Shown piece by piece: positions 14,610 to 23,216 of a DNA stretch of 64,000 nt. Position numbers and translations under genes: made by a program. The stretch is from Ruminococcus sp. (lineage in GTDB: Bacteria > Bacillota > Clostridia > Oscillospirales > Ruminococcaceae): positions 101,495-165,494 of the forward strand of contig NZ_JAHZAX010000008.1 of the NCBI RefSeq assembly GCF_019423705.1, given 5' to 3'. Within the stretch, counting starts at the first letter, position 1; the number at the start of each line of letters is the position of its first letter. Under the pieces are notes generated by a model. The model was not told where the DNA came from. It worked only from the letters and a program-made list of their open reading frames with translations, and did no database searches.

Positions 14610-15644
14610 TTGAAACAATTTAACTCAAAATCCTGCGAAGAAATAATGACAACTGTGTACAAGCCAATAGAGTTCGTTATAGACGGCTTGATCGCACAAG
14701 GTCTGTATATCTTAGCAGGTGCACCAAAGGTCGGAAAGTCTTGGCTGGCACTGGATATGTGCCTGTCAATAGCGAAAGGAGAAAAAATTTTAGGCCTAAA
14801 AACTTCACAAGGAACTGCTCTGTATTTGTGTTTAGAGGACAGCTACGCAAGAATACAAAACAGACTCTATGAGCTGACCGATGAACCAACTGAAATGCTT
14901 TACTTCTCTGTTATGTCTGACCCGATAGGAGGCGGTCTTGAAGAACAGATCGAAGGCTTTGTGAGTGAACATCGTGATTTGAAAATCGTTTTTATCGACA
15001 CTCTGCAAATGGTTCGTGGTTCAACAGATTCAGGCTATGGTTCAGATTATAAAGAGCTCTCTGTGCTGAAAGCACTTGCGGACAAGCTTGAAATCGCAAT
15101 AATAGTTGTACATCATACAAGAAAATGCAAGGATACAGACCCGTTTAATATGATCTCAGGAAGTACAGGAATCAGCGGTTGTGTTGACGGAAGTATGGTT
15201 CTGATCGAAACAAAACGTGGCAGCCGTAATGCAAAACTTTATTGTGTAGGACGTGATATTGAAAACGCAGAAATTAATTTGCAGTTCGATAGTGATTTGA
15301 AAAAGTGGGTTGTTACCGATGAGCCGTCCGCTCCAAAAAATAAGGACAACATTTTTCTTGCGGCATTGTATGTTTATCTAAAAAAGCACATTTCGTTTAC
15401 AGGTACTGCGTCTAAACTTGTAAGCGAACTAAAAGAAGTCACGCAAGAACAATTCTATCCGAATAGAGTTACAAGAGATCTGGTTCAGAACGGCTACACA
15501 CTCAGAAAGTACGGGATAGATTTTCAGTACAAGCGAACTAGAAACGGCAGGCTGATAATTCTTCATTACGACCGTGAGCGTGACAGCAGTGACAGTAAAA
15601 ACACTAGCGAAGTTACTGTCAACAGACTGACCTTGAAAGTATGA
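14610..15644 (+). CDS. RepA-like AAA (RecA-fold) ATPase
   Basis: Starts at TTG 14610 with AGGAGG 9 nt upstream. The 344-aa protein has Walker A at about 37-44 (GAPKVGKS), Walker B near Asp131 (IVFIDTLQM) and a following VVHHTRK motif, the pattern of RSF1010-RepA/AAA_25 hexameric helicases. The C-terminal ~100 residues look like a winged-helix DNA-binding part. Such proteins are common next to serine recombinases in clostridial integrative elements, where they may support replication of the excised circle. A long attenuator-like hairpin precedes it. Confidence 0.82.
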   Translation: MKQFNSKSCEEIMTTVYKPIEFVIDGLIAQGLYILAGAPKVGKSWLALDMCLSIAKGEKILGLKTSQGTALYLCLEDSYARIQNRLYELTDEPTEMLYFSVMSDPIGGGLEEQIEGFVSEHRDLKIVFIDTLQMVRGSTDSGYGSDYKELSVLKALADKLEIAIIVVHHTRKCKDTDPFNMISGSTGISGCVDGSMVLIETKRGSRNAKLYCVGRDIENAEINLQFDSDLKKWVVTDEPSAPKNKDNIFLAALYVYLKKHISFTGTASKLVSELKEVTQEQFYPNRVTRDLVQNGYTLRKYGIDFQYKRTRNGRLIILHYDRERDSSDSKNTSEVTVNRLTLKV

Positions 15645-16261
15645 AAAGCCCTGCAAAACCTTGCTTTACAAGATGTGACGGTAGAAATCAAAGCAAGTTT
15701 TACTGTCAACATTTCAAAGCTACTGCAAAAGCCAAATCAACGAACGTGTGGCGATTTGTGGGCTAAAAAAACCAGTCGGATGAGTTTAGCAGGAACTCAC
15801 CAAAACCACACACAAGCGATTTGTGAGCCGCTGTGAGCGATATTTTAAATAAGGTTAGGTTACGCAAGTCGAACTCAACGATTTGAGCAATTATGTACTT
15901 TGCACAATTAAGCAGCTAGAGCTATAACCACCAAAGCTAAATATTTCATTGCAAGTTAAAGTTTCGGGGTCGCAGCCCCCGAAACACTCACAGCGGACGA
16001 GCAAAGCTCGCCGCAAAAGTGCCGTAAATACGCACTTTTAGAAAAGTCTTTGTGCATATTTTTTATGGGGTCAAGATACGGCTTTCAAAGAAAATTAGGG
16101 GTCGCAAGTTACAAAAATCACGCTCAAATGGCGTGAATACGAGCTTTGCAATAGGTGTCATAGGACAATAAAACCATATAGAAACGAGGCGATAAAGCAA
16201 AATGTGCAAACTGATTAACACTATACAAAAAAGGCAAAAATCGTAATAAGGAGTGTTGCTT
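15645..16261. other. Gene-free, hairpin-rich spacer of the serine-recombinase element
   Basis: No convincing ORF. It contains a perfect hairpin GTTTCGGGG...CCCCCGAAAC (15960-15985), AAAAGTGC...GCACTTTT (about 16015-16040), TCACGC...GCGTGA (about 16118-16137), and two direct copies of GCGATTTGTG. Similar spacers precede recombinase modules in clostridial transposons. A transfer origin or regulatory RNA is possible but not shown. Confidence 0.5.
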
Positions 16262-16468
16262 TTGCAGATAATAAAGAACGAAAAATCAGGCATCGCTCAG
16301 ATCTGGCTGAGCAATGCAGAACAACAAAATGAGAGAGTTATGAACTTGGTTGAGTGCAAGATAAAGGAGCTTAGCGGCGAAAAATTTAAAGTTGCCGTGT
16401 TCCGCTCAGGTTCTAAAGATCTGTACGAATGTACTGAAAATCTTCTCCACCATAATATTACTCTCTGA
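16262..16468 (+). CDS. Small protein associated with serine recombinases
   Basis: TTG 16262 is chosen because AAGGAG sits 8 nt upstream. The ~68-aa product ends with a segment VAVFRSGSKDLYECTENLL, resembling short proteins (TnpW-like or excision-associated) that often lie just before large serine recombinases in Firmicute transposons. No catalytic motif. Possibly a recombination directionality factor; the assignment rests on context and a loose motif match. Confidence 0.6.
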   Translation: MQIIKNEKSGIAQIWLSNAEQQNERVMNLVECKIKELSGEKFKVAVFRSGSKDLYECTENLLHHNITL

Positions 16469-16672
16469 CAGCGAGTGCACCTATGGTGCACTTTACATAC
16501 ACTCCACCATTATTTTTATATCCTTTGCCTATTGCCTTTTGGGCAAAGATGTGATACAATATTATTTGTAATAAAACATATAAACTAACAACATTGTATG
16601 TATCCGCAAGGGTAAGATCCATAATCAAAAGTGACAACATTGTACCACTATATCAAAGAAAGGGTGAAAGTT

Positions 16673-18868
16673 ATGAGCACAAAATACAGCATAGCAGGCT
16701 ACTGTCGAATTTCTGTTGACGAGGAAATGGACAGGGACAACACCTCTATCGAGAACCAAAAAGCTATCATAACTGACTTTGTAAAACGAAAATTCCCCGA
16801 CAGCACGCTTGAATTTTACGAAGATCGTGACCGTTCGGGATATACTTTTGAGCAGCGTGAAGGGTATCAAGAACTGCGAAAGAAAATGCTGCGAATGGAA
16901 TATGATATCCTTATCGTCAAAGACTTCTCAAGATTTTCACGCCGCAACAGCAAAGGTCTTGTAGAGCTTGAAGACCTCCGTGACGCCGGTATGAGGATCA
17001 TCTCAATAGGTGACAACATTGATTATCCTACCTATGACGATTGGACAGCTATCCAATTTAGATTTCTCATTAACGAAATGCCCGTTACCGACACCTCAAA
17101 AAAAGTCAAGTCAGTAATAAAACGCCGTCAGGAAGAAGGCAAATGGATATGTGCCGTGCCTTATGGTTACGTTATGACCAACAGCAAAACAATGAAATTT
17201 GATGTTGACGAGCCTGCCGCACAGGTGGTGCGTGATATTTTTGAAAAGTACAATGAGGGCTGGGGCTATAAAAAAATTGCAAATTACCTTACAGAAAAGC
17301 ATATCCCTACCCCTCGTATGTGTGAGAAGATGCGAAAAGAGGCGAACGGTGAAGAGTGCAAGCGTGAGGCAAAACAAACGTGGAGTTTGGTGACTATCAG
17401 CGAAATATTGTCAAACGATTTCTATATAGGCACCCTCCGTCAAGGCAAATACCGCCGTAAGAGAATCAACGGCGACGAAGTCAAGCAACACGAAACTGAC
17501 CACATTGTATTCGAAAACAACCACACGCCTATCGTGGATTACAAGGTGTTCGCATTGGCACAGGAGAATCTCAAAAAACGTACCACATCTCATTATCGTG
17601 GCGTAAGAAAATACGAAAATGCTTATTCCGGATTTCTCTACTGCGGCGACTGCGGTTCACCAATGTTCTCAATGAGCAGAAACGATATTGCCGCCGCTTA
17701 TACCTGCGGAACATATCACAGACGAGGAACAAAAGGCTGTACATCACATCACACAAGGGTCGATATGCTTGATAAGCTGCTAAAAGAGTACATTCAAAAA
17801 GTCCGTGACAATTCGCAGGATATGATCGAACGTCTGCAAATCTCCATTGCTAAGGAGCAGAACGCAAGCAATAACAGCAAGTCAGTCGTGGAGCTGATAA
17901 AAGGACAGATCGAGGACGCAAAAGCTGAAATGAAAATGCTCACACGTCAGCAGACAAGAGATGTAATGCGTCACCCTGAGCGTACAGAGATCATTGAAGA
18001 AACCTACACCGAAATGATCGACGAGCTTACCTTGCGAATAGAGGGACTGAAAAACCAGTTGCAACTGGCGGTGGATAAAAACAATGCCATAGTAAGAGTA
18101 AACCGAACCGCAAAAACCGTATTTGAAATTTTCGACAATATTTTGAATAAGCCTACCCTTGACAAAAATGACATAAATCTGATAATCGACAAAATAACAG
18201 TTTATGAAGATCATATAGATATTCAGCTCAAAGCTGACATTGACTGCCTGCTGAAATACGGCACACTTGACGAACCTGAGAGCGTATCAGCAATGGCAGA
18301 GGTCAGCGAAAGAGCTGCCGAAAATTTTAATAAAGGCACTGAGAGCAAAAAGTCAGCCGGACAACTTGTCAATGTTATAAAAAATAGCAAGGGCAAGGTT
18401 CTTAGTGTCAACGTTATCAGTAACGGCGACCCCCTTGAGATCTACACGAACCCCGACGGCGAGGTCATTTTCAAGAAATATTCCGCTATCAACGAAATGT
18501 CCGAGGGCGCTTTGCAGGCGGCGGAGGTCATTTCAAAGCTGGGCGGAGCGCCAGCGGTGGTGTTCGATAAAGATCACGTCGTGGCAGTGTCGGGAGCGCC
18601 AAAAAAGGAATATTCCCAGCGCAGGCTATCCCCTGCACTTGAGGAGCTGCTTGACGCACGAAAGAATTATGAATTTACCAGCGGCGAAAAGCTACGACCC
18701 GTTGAGGGCGTTTCTAATCACGCTCTTGCCGTGTCGCCCATAATCACAAACGGCGATATCACGGGTGCGGTGGCGTTCGTGGCAGGAGACGAAAACGACG
18801 TTTGCAGCGATAAGCAGGCAATGCTTGCCAAGGCCGCAGCGATGTTTCTCGGCAAACAGATCGAATAA
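16673..18868 (+). CDS. Large serine recombinase fused in frame to SpoVT sensor domain
   Basis: ATG 16673 follows AAAGGG; an earlier ATG at 16631 lacks a RBS. The recombinase part (~584 residues) has the resolvase domain with the likely catalytic Ser near residue 14 (YCRIS), SIENQ, a recombinase domain, a zinc ribbon (YCGDCGSPM...CGTYHRRGTKGC) and a coiled coil. At the core GGCGACCC (18425) the frame passes without a break into the C-terminal SpoVT half (GDPLEIYTNPDGEV... to ...MFLGKQIE, 147 residues). After excision the recombinase would instead end with ~28 element-encoded residues. Present product: ~731 aa chimaera. The fusion is seen directly; its activity is unknown. Confidence 0.93.
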   Translation: MSTKYSIAGYCRISVDEEMDRDNTSIENQKAIITDFVKRKFPDSTLEFYEDRDRSGYTFEQREGYQELRKKMLRMEYDILIVKDFSRFSRRNSKGLVELEDLRDAGMRIISIGDNIDYPTYDDWTAIQFRFLINEMPVTDTSKKVKSVIKRRQEEGKWICAVPYGYVMTNSKTMKFDVDEPAAQVVRDIFEKYNEGWGYKKIANYLTEKHIPTPRMCEKMRKEANGEECKREAKQTWSLVTISEILSNDFYIGTLRQGKYRRKRINGDEVKQHETDHIVFENNHTPIVDYKVFALAQENLKKRTTSHYRGVRKYENAYSGFLYCGDCGSPMFSMSRNDIAAAYTCGTYHRRGTKGCTSHHTRVDMLDKLLKEYIQKVRDNSQDMIERLQISIAKEQNASNNSKSVVELIKGQIEDAKAEMKMLTRQQTRDVMRHPERTEIIEETYTEMIDELTLRIEGLKNQLQLAVDKNNAIVRVNRTAKTVFEIFDNILNKPTLDKNDINLIIDKITVYEDHIDIQLKADIDCLLKYGTLDEPESVSAMAEVSERAAENFNKGTESKKSAGQLVNVIKNSKGKVLSVNVISNGDPLEIYTNPDGEVIFKKYSAINEMSEGALQAAEVISKLGGAPAVVFDKDHVVAVSGAPKKEYSQRRLSPALEELLDARKNYEFTSGEKLRPVEGVSNHALAVSPIITNGDITGAVAFVAGDENDVCSDKQAMLAKAAAMFLGKQIE
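18425..18432 (+). other. Right attachment core of the spoVT intervening element
   Basis: GGCGACCC, same sequence and same codon phase as 1112-1119; outside it the SpoVT reading frame continues. Confidence 0.85.
18425..18868 (+). pseudogene. spoVT: spoVT 3' fragment (GAF-like sensor domain)
   Basis: 147 codons matching the SpoVT C-terminal half: GDPLEIYTNPDGEVIFKKYS, then AVSGAPKKEYS, then a GAF-like domain ending AAAMFLGKQIE. Joined to 1022-1111 it gives 177 aa, against 178 in Bacillus subtilis. It has no own start or RBS, so here it can only be translated as the tail of the recombinase. This part is chromosomal, not element DNA. Confidence 0.93.
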
Positions 18869-18874
18869 TAATAG

Positions 18875-18902
18875 AAAGGCTGTCGTAATTGGCAGCCTTT
18901 TA
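18875..18902 (+). terminator. Intrinsic terminator of spoVT/recombinase
   Basis: AAAGGCTG...CAGCCTTTT hairpin with a T-rich tail, 7 bp after the stop. Confidence 0.8.
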
Positions 18903-19020
18903 CATTTTATACAATTTTGCAGCCTCATAATCGTATTTTTCTACAAAATTGGCCGCATATGTTGCGATCTCCAATGATGAAAGTATTTATTTATGAAGAA
19001 AGAAAAGGAGGTCTTTGACT

Positions 19021-20268
19021 ATGAAAAAAACTAACGTACATAAGACTCACGAACAATTTGTAAAAAAATCTCTGTCTGCGCTGACTGCTCTTGCACTTTG
19101 CACAGCATTTGCGCTGCCGACTGCTGCATCGGCTGAGGACTTTTCAACAGGTTCAGATCAGTCCTACACATCGACTGCGAGAAGAGTTATCACCGACAAA
19201 GACGGCACTTCATACGTTTACGAGGGCGATTTCGTTTACCGCATTTCCCCCGATGACGACAAGACCTGCGCTGTTGTGGAATATAAAGGCAGCGACAAAT
19301 TTGTCAACATTCCTGCGGAATTTGACGGCAGAAAAGTCACCGTGATCGACGGCTGGAGCAGGCGAGAGGCAGATTACTCTGAGTGGGACGATAAGCACCC
19401 GCTTGGCGTTACAATGGGCGCATTTGCGAATAATAAGAACATTGAGGCCGTTATTATCCCCGACAGCGTGACCGAAATCGAAGCAGAGGCATTTTATTGC
19501 TGTAAATCACTCAAAAGCGTTAAGTTCGGCAAGGGTTTAAAAACTATCGGCGGTTCGGCTTTTTATAACTGCGTTCAACTTTCAAGCGTGCAGCTTCCCG
19601 ACAGCGTCAGCAAGATCGGCAGTTGCGCTTTGGGATTTATGACCGCAGATGACGGCCAATTTGACATTTTACAGCCTGGTTTTTCCATCACAGCAAGGGG
19701 CGGTTCGGCGTCTGAAAGTTACGCAAAAAACGCTGACATAAAGTTCAACAGCATTCACGAAAGTATCGCCAAAGCAACGGTCAGCGGCATTAAGACAAAG
19801 GCCTACACCGGCAAGGCTATCACCCAAAAGGTAACAGTCAAGCTTGGCGACAAGGTTCTCAAAAGCGGCACAGATTACATCGTGACCTATTCCAATAACA
19901 AGAAGATCGGCAAGGCAAAGCTGACGACCACGGGCAAGGGCGGCTACTGCGGCAGCATTACGAAAGAGTTCACCATCAACCCCGCCAAGCAGGAAATTCA
20001 GAAGCTGAACGGTCGTTCAAAGGGCTTTTTCATCGACTGGAAGCAGAAGGACTCTGCCACAGGCTACGAGGTGCAGTACAGCACAAGTTCAAAATTTGAA
20101 AAATCCGCAAAGCTCATTATCAAAAACAAAAAGACCGACAAAGCCACGATCTCAAAACTGTCAGCCAACAAGAAATATTACGTCCGCACAAGGTCTTACA
20201 CCATTGTTGGAGGCAAAAAATATTATGGCGAGTGGTCAAATGTAAAGAGCGTTGTTACAAAGAAGTAA
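19021..20268 (+). CDS. BspA-like LRR surface/secreted protein with Ig-like and FnIII domains
   Basis: ATG 19021 is chosen with AAGGAGGT 8 nt upstream. 415 aa: a signal peptide (to about ASAED), a beta-rich N-terminal part, LRR_5/BspA repeats around residues 130-200 (IEAVIIPDSVTEIEAEAF; LSSVQLPDSVSKIG), a bacterial Ig-like unit (KAYTGKAITQKVTVKLGDKV), and a C-terminal fibronectin III domain (GYEVQYSTSSKF... to YYGEWSNVKSVV). No sortase motif or membrane anchor. Such proteins are typical secreted products of Ruminococcus and relatives, thought to act in adhesion. Chromosomal, between spoVT and tRNA-Trp. Confidence 0.85.
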   Translation: MKKTNVHKTHEQFVKKSLSALTALALCTAFALPTAASAEDFSTGSDQSYTSTARRVITDKDGTSYVYEGDFVYRISPDDDKTCAVVEYKGSDKFVNIPAEFDGRKVTVIDGWSRREADYSEWDDKHPLGVTMGAFANNKNIEAVIIPDSVTEIEAEAFYCCKSLKSVKFGKGLKTIGGSAFYNCVQLSSVQLPDSVSKIGSCALGFMTADDGQFDILQPGFSITARGGSASESYAKNADIKFNSIHESIAKATVSGIKTKAYTGKAITQKVTVKLGDKVLKSGTDYIVTYSNNKKIGKAKLTTTGKGGYCGSITKEFTINPAKQEIQKLNGRSKGFFIDWKQKDSATGYEVQYSTSSKFEKSAKLIIKNKKTDKATISKLSANKKYYVRTRSYTIVGGKKYYGEWSNVKSVVTKK

Positions 20269-20302
20269 ATGCTAGTTCAGGACAATATAAGTGAATATGT
20301 GA

Positions 20303-20342
20303 AACGTCCCACCTGTCTGCGTTTGCGGTCAGGTGGGACGTT
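20303..20342. terminator. Terminator after the BspA-like gene
   Basis: A 13-bp stem AACGTCCCACCTG / CAGGTGGGACGTT with a 14-nt loop; strong hairpin placed just before attL. Confidence 0.85.
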
Positions 20343-20395
20343 GATTCTTTATACAAAAAACACCCGCCAAAGCACCAAACGCTCTGACGGGGTTA

Positions 20396-20442
20396 ATTGG
20401 CAGGGGCAGAAGGATTCGAACCCTCGGCACGCGGTTTTGGAG
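20396..20442 (-). other. attL: 47-bp duplicate of the tRNA-Trp 3' end
   Basis: Identical to 63944-63990 over 47 bp. It is the 3' part of a tRNA-Trp gene on the minus strand (T-arm, variable loop, anticodon-side stem, encoded CCA) with no 5' half. This is the standard footprint of a tyrosine-integrase ICE in a tRNA gene. Confidence 0.95.
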
Positions 20443-20457
20443 TAAACCGAAAGAGCA

Positions 20458-20485
20458 TTGACAAAATCAAACAATATGATATAAT
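20458..20485 (+). promoter_or_regulatory. Promoter at the left ICE end
   Basis: TTGACA at 20458-20463, 16-nt spacer, TATAAT at 20480-20485, starting 16 bp inside the element and reading into the first ICE gene. Confidence 0.8.
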
Positions 20486-20513
20486 TTAAGAAAAATAATA
20501 GGAGGGACTTTAT

Positions 20514-20948
20514 ATGAAAAATTTCATAGACAAAAGAGAAAGACTGACCATTGCAAAAGACTTAGCGTTGATCACAGAACAGGAGTTTGTAAAAAAGCTC
20601 AGCAACGCCGATGCTATTGCTTACTGCAATGAGCATATGCAAAACAGAATGTTCGGCGCTAAGGGAGAAAAAATTTATGTCGTTAAAAACAACGAAGCTG
20701 AACTTGAATTTGACAGCATTGATGAGTTTGAAACACAGTTTGCCAACCATTATGCTAATCTTCAGAAATCAACTGAGGAATATGAGGAAGAGGCTTCATC
20801 CAGAGCTGAAGCAATACTAAAAATAGTCGCCGAGGCCGATCTTTCGGAATTAGAGAAATATAAACTGTTTATTGACTACGAGATTGAAAAGAGGAAGGGA
20901 AATAATCCTCCTAATCCTTTCACTATGGAAAATCTGTGGTACAAATAA
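20514..20948 (+). CDS. ICE hypothetical protein, 144 aa
   Basis: An acidic, helical, soluble protein (many Glu/Lys, probable coiled coil around EEYEEEASSRAEAIL) starting behind GGAGGG. No recognised domain. It is the first ICE gene, driven by a consensus promoter right at attL and closed by two terminators, so it is expressed independently of the conjugation operon. This position is typical for regulators or small accessory factors, but nothing in the sequence proves that. Confidence 0.75.
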   Translation: MKNFIDKRERLTIAKDLALITEQEFVKKLSNADAIAYCNEHMQNRMFGAKGEKIYVVKNNEAELEFDSIDEFETQFANHYANLQKSTEEYEEEASSRAEAILKIVAEADLSELEKYKLFIDYEIEKRKGNNPPNPFTMENLWYK

Positions 20949-20956
20949 ACTGACTA

Positions 20957-20988
20957 AAAGCTGATGAGAAAACATCTCATCAGCTTTT
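20957..20988 (+). terminator. Intrinsic terminator
   Basis: AAAGCTGATGAGA / TCTCATCAGCTTT with a 5-nt loop and a T6 tract. Confidence 0.88.
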
Positions 20989-21014
20989 TTCTTTCGGTGA
21001 GATTTGTTATGAAA

Positions 21015-21043
21015 AAAGGCTGCTGAATTTTCGGTAGCCTTTT
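21015..21043 (+). terminator. Second intrinsic terminator
   Basis: AAAAGGCT...AGCCTTTT with a T-tract, 27 bp after the first; it isolates the parAB unit. Confidence 0.7.
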
Positions 21044-21063
21044 TTGGTGATAAATATCACCAA

Positions 21064-21130
21064 GCATAGTACAAAGGGTAGCTCCCTTTAAGGGCAGGCT
21101 TAGTGTTCTTCCCTGCCCCCTGGACTATGC
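21064..21130 (+). ncRNA. Three-way-junction RNA upstream of parA
   Basis: Outer stem GCATAGT/ACTATGC (21064-21070 with 21124-21130) closes two hairpins: AAAGGG/CCCTTT (21073-21089) and GGGCAGG/CCTGCCC (21092-21118). The 67-nt fold lies 50 nt before the parA start, so it can be a 5'-UTR regulator, a separate RNA or a structured DNA site. No known class recognised. Confidence 0.55.
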
Positions 21131-21179
21131 CGTATAAAGCAAGAACACATAACGATATAATTGAAAGGATGTTTTATCT

Positions 21180-21974
21180 ATGAAGAACACTAAAATTATC
21201 TCAGTAATCACCGAAAAAGGCGGTACAGGAAAAACTACTACAACATTTAACCTCGGTTGTGCTTTAGGTATGTTAGGGAAAAAGGTATTATTAGTTGATC
21301 TTGATAAGCAAGGAAACCTAACGTCTTACTGTACAGAAGCTCCAATCCAAAAGACAATTGCTGATCTTATTTACTGTATTTCATCCGGAATAACGGAAAT
21401 AAGCTACTTCGACTATATAAAGCAATCAGAAAAAAATCCTAACGTTGACTTCATCGCCGCAGGGCGTATGCTAGGCTCTGCTAACAGCATTATAGCAGCT
21501 TCAGCCGAATGTAACTACATACTTAAACAACTGCTTCATAGCGACGCTCTGAGCGCCGTGTACGACTATATAATCATTGACAACAGACCTGACCTTGACC
21601 TGCTTGCACAGAATGCACTTAACGCATCAGGTTATATCATAATACCGATAGATGCTGGTATATTCGCATTCGATGCTATTGATCTGATTACAGAAAAGGT
21701 CAACGCCATATGTACAACAACTAACCCTGAATTGAAGATACTTGGGATACTTCAGAACAGAAGTAACATAACTACAACATATAAAGAAATTGACAGCGCT
21801 TGCCGTGAGATTTACGGAAATATTGTTTTCGGCACAACGATACCAGCACGTCCTGAACAGATCAATAAAACAGTAAAGAACTATGCTGGCTGCGTCAATC
21901 TGCCTGGCAACACGCTTGCAGAAAAGTATATCGAACTTGCTAAAGAAGTAATGGAAAGGTGTGTGAATCAGTAA
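21180..21974 (+). CDS. parA: ParA/Soj-type partition ATPase
   Basis: The 264-aa protein has the deviant Walker A at residues 13-20 (KGGTGKTT), the A' region (LLVDLDKQGNLT) and the B motif (YIIIDNRPDLDLL). It lacks an N-terminal HTH, as in type Ib/Soj ParA. ParA ATPases move ParB-bound DNA; in ICEs they help keep the excised circle. Its stop overlaps the parB ATG (TAATG). RBS GAAAGGATG precedes the ATG at 21180. Confidence 0.95.
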   Translation: MKNTKIISVITEKGGTGKTTTTFNLGCALGMLGKKVLLVDLDKQGNLTSYCTEAPIQKTIADLIYCISSGITEISYFDYIKQSEKNPNVDFIAAGRMLGSANSIIAASAECNYILKQLLHSDALSAVYDYIIIDNRPDLDLLAQNALNASGYIIIPIDAGIFAFDAIDLITEKVNAICTTTNPELKILGILQNRSNITTTYKEIDSACREIYGNIVFGTTIPARPEQINKTVKNYAGCVNLPGNTLAEKYIELAKEVMERCVNQ

Positions 21975-22909
21975 TGTGCAGTTTACTCGAACGAAGGACT
22001 CAGCACCGAGAGAATATGCAGGCTGAGTCAGATAATATCAATCCTCAGCTTTCAGCCGAATACCTAAATCAATGGAATGGCACTACTCAAAGGATCGTGA
22101 ACATTGATATAACAAAAATTCAGCCATACACAACACCTGACGGCAAAGAACAGCCCTACAAAATCAAACAGGATAAGATTGAAAGACTTTCTATCTCAAT
22201 AAACGATCTGGGCATCCTTCAGCCGATCATCGTCCGAAAAAAGAATAATGATTATGAAATACTTGCTGGACATCACAGGTATTATGCAGCCAAGATGTGC
22301 GGCCTTACAACTATACCTTGTCAGATCAAAGATAATATAGATGACTTTACGGCGTATATGGTAGTTGCCGAATCAAATACACGAACTGATGAAGTGCTGC
22401 CAAGTGAAAATGCGCAGATTTTCAAAACGTATATGGATAAGCGTGGCAGCGAAAATGAAGCAGCCACGCTCAATGAAATATCCGACAAATTCGGAGTATC
22501 ATCTACAACTGTATATCGGTATGTTCATCTGCTGAAACTTAATCCAAAGCTCATTCCTATGGTAGACAGCAAGATCATTCCTTTCGGAAGATTTGAAATG
22601 CTTATCGCTCATCTTACCGATGAAGCACAAGTAGCTCTTGCAGACTATATCGAAATGTATGATGTACACAGTTTCTCAGGTAGAAATATCGCTGATCTTT
22701 GCGCCTATTTTGATAAGCACGGGGCTGTTAGTATTGCAGAAATATACGAAATTTGCAACAATAACAAGCCGAAGGAAAAGAAACGAGACACATCACAGGG
22801 AAATATTTATGAAAAGATCTCCGGAATGTTTCCGGCATTGCATAACTTAACGGAAGCAGATATGGATGATTTAATTGTTAAGCTTCTCAGTAGTTACTTT
22901 AATAGTTGA
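21974..22909 (+). CDS. parB: ParB-type CTPase/partition protein
   Basis: ATG 21974 overlaps the parA stop; the GTG at 21959 has no spaced RBS. Of 311 aa, the N-terminal ParB/Srx domain shows IQPYTTPDGKEQ, the CTP-binding box GHHRYYAAKMCG and RTDEVLPSENAQ. A central HTH follows (LNEISDKFGVSSTTVYRYV), then a C-terminal helical region for dimerisation. ParB loads at parS and slides as a CTP clamp. Five copies of a CCTACCAC-GT-GTGGTAGG motif in the ICE are natural candidates for its parS, though that is inference. Confidence 0.93.
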   Translation: MCSLLERRTQHRENMQAESDNINPQLSAEYLNQWNGTTQRIVNIDITKIQPYTTPDGKEQPYKIKQDKIERLSISINDLGILQPIIVRKKNNDYEILAGHHRYYAAKMCGLTTIPCQIKDNIDDFTAYMVVAESNTRTDEVLPSENAQIFKTYMDKRGSENEAATLNEISDKFGVSSTTVYRYVHLLKLNPKLIPMVDSKIIPFGRFEMLIAHLTDEAQVALADYIEMYDVHSFSGRNIADLCAYFDKHGAVSIAEIYEICNNNKPKEKKRDTSQGNIYEKISGMFPALHNLTEADMDDLIVKLLSSYFNS

Positions 22910-22932
22910 TAATGATAAAAAAGGAGATTTTA

Positions 22933-23106
22933 ATGACTATGACTAATACAATTAAAGCAAAAGCATATGATAAAGTTAACGCACTTGAATACAGCATAGA
23001 ATGTTGCGGATTATCATTTTTATGCATAATTGGCAAACACATCAACGGTGGATTTGTGGCAATCACTAACTGGGGAGTGGCTGCGGAACTGTCAGCATTG
23101 AGCTGA
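22933..23106 (+). pseudogene. Truncated DUF6618-like protein
   Basis: ATG 22933 with AAGGAG upstream. The ~57-residue product (GLSFLCIIGKHINGGFVAIT, NWGVAAELSALS) looks like the first part of small ICE proteins of the DUF6618 kind, which normally continue well beyond this point. The frame ends at a TGA just where another gene's body begins in a different frame, indicating a deletion or frameshift fusion. Confidence 0.5.
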
Positions 23107-23216
23107 CACCACAAGAGATAAACCACGCATATGATATCAAAGACTATGAATACAAAAAGAATGATATTATTAATGCTATTAACGATGCAGAACGTCTCAG
23201 AATCGGTGAGATCAAC

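Larger units (their letters stand above)
1112..18424. mobile_element. 17.3-kb intervening element inserted in spoVT
   Basis: The element lies between the two GGCGACCC cores and separates the DNA-binding half of SpoVT from its sensor half. Its right end carries a large serine recombinase and a RepA-like ATPase, hallmarks of clostridial integrative elements. No relaxase or secretion genes are visible, so it is at best mobilisable. Cargo is an AbiE-like pair, a SEC-C protein, a phase-variable hsdMS locus and an ABC transporter operon. It resembles, in logic, the skin element in sigK and prophages in spoVFB/spoVK-type genes, where serine recombinases excise DNA during sporulation. Whether excision is developmentally timed is inference. 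Confidence 0.88.

Noticed and set aside
16640..16660. Promoter from GTGGTACAATGT-like match on the minus strand
   Set aside because: A -10-like box similar to that of the antisense RNA, but no -35 at the right distance.
20396..20442. A second tRNA-Trp gene
   Set aside because: Only the 3' part is present; the D-arm and acceptor 5' strand are missing. It is attL.
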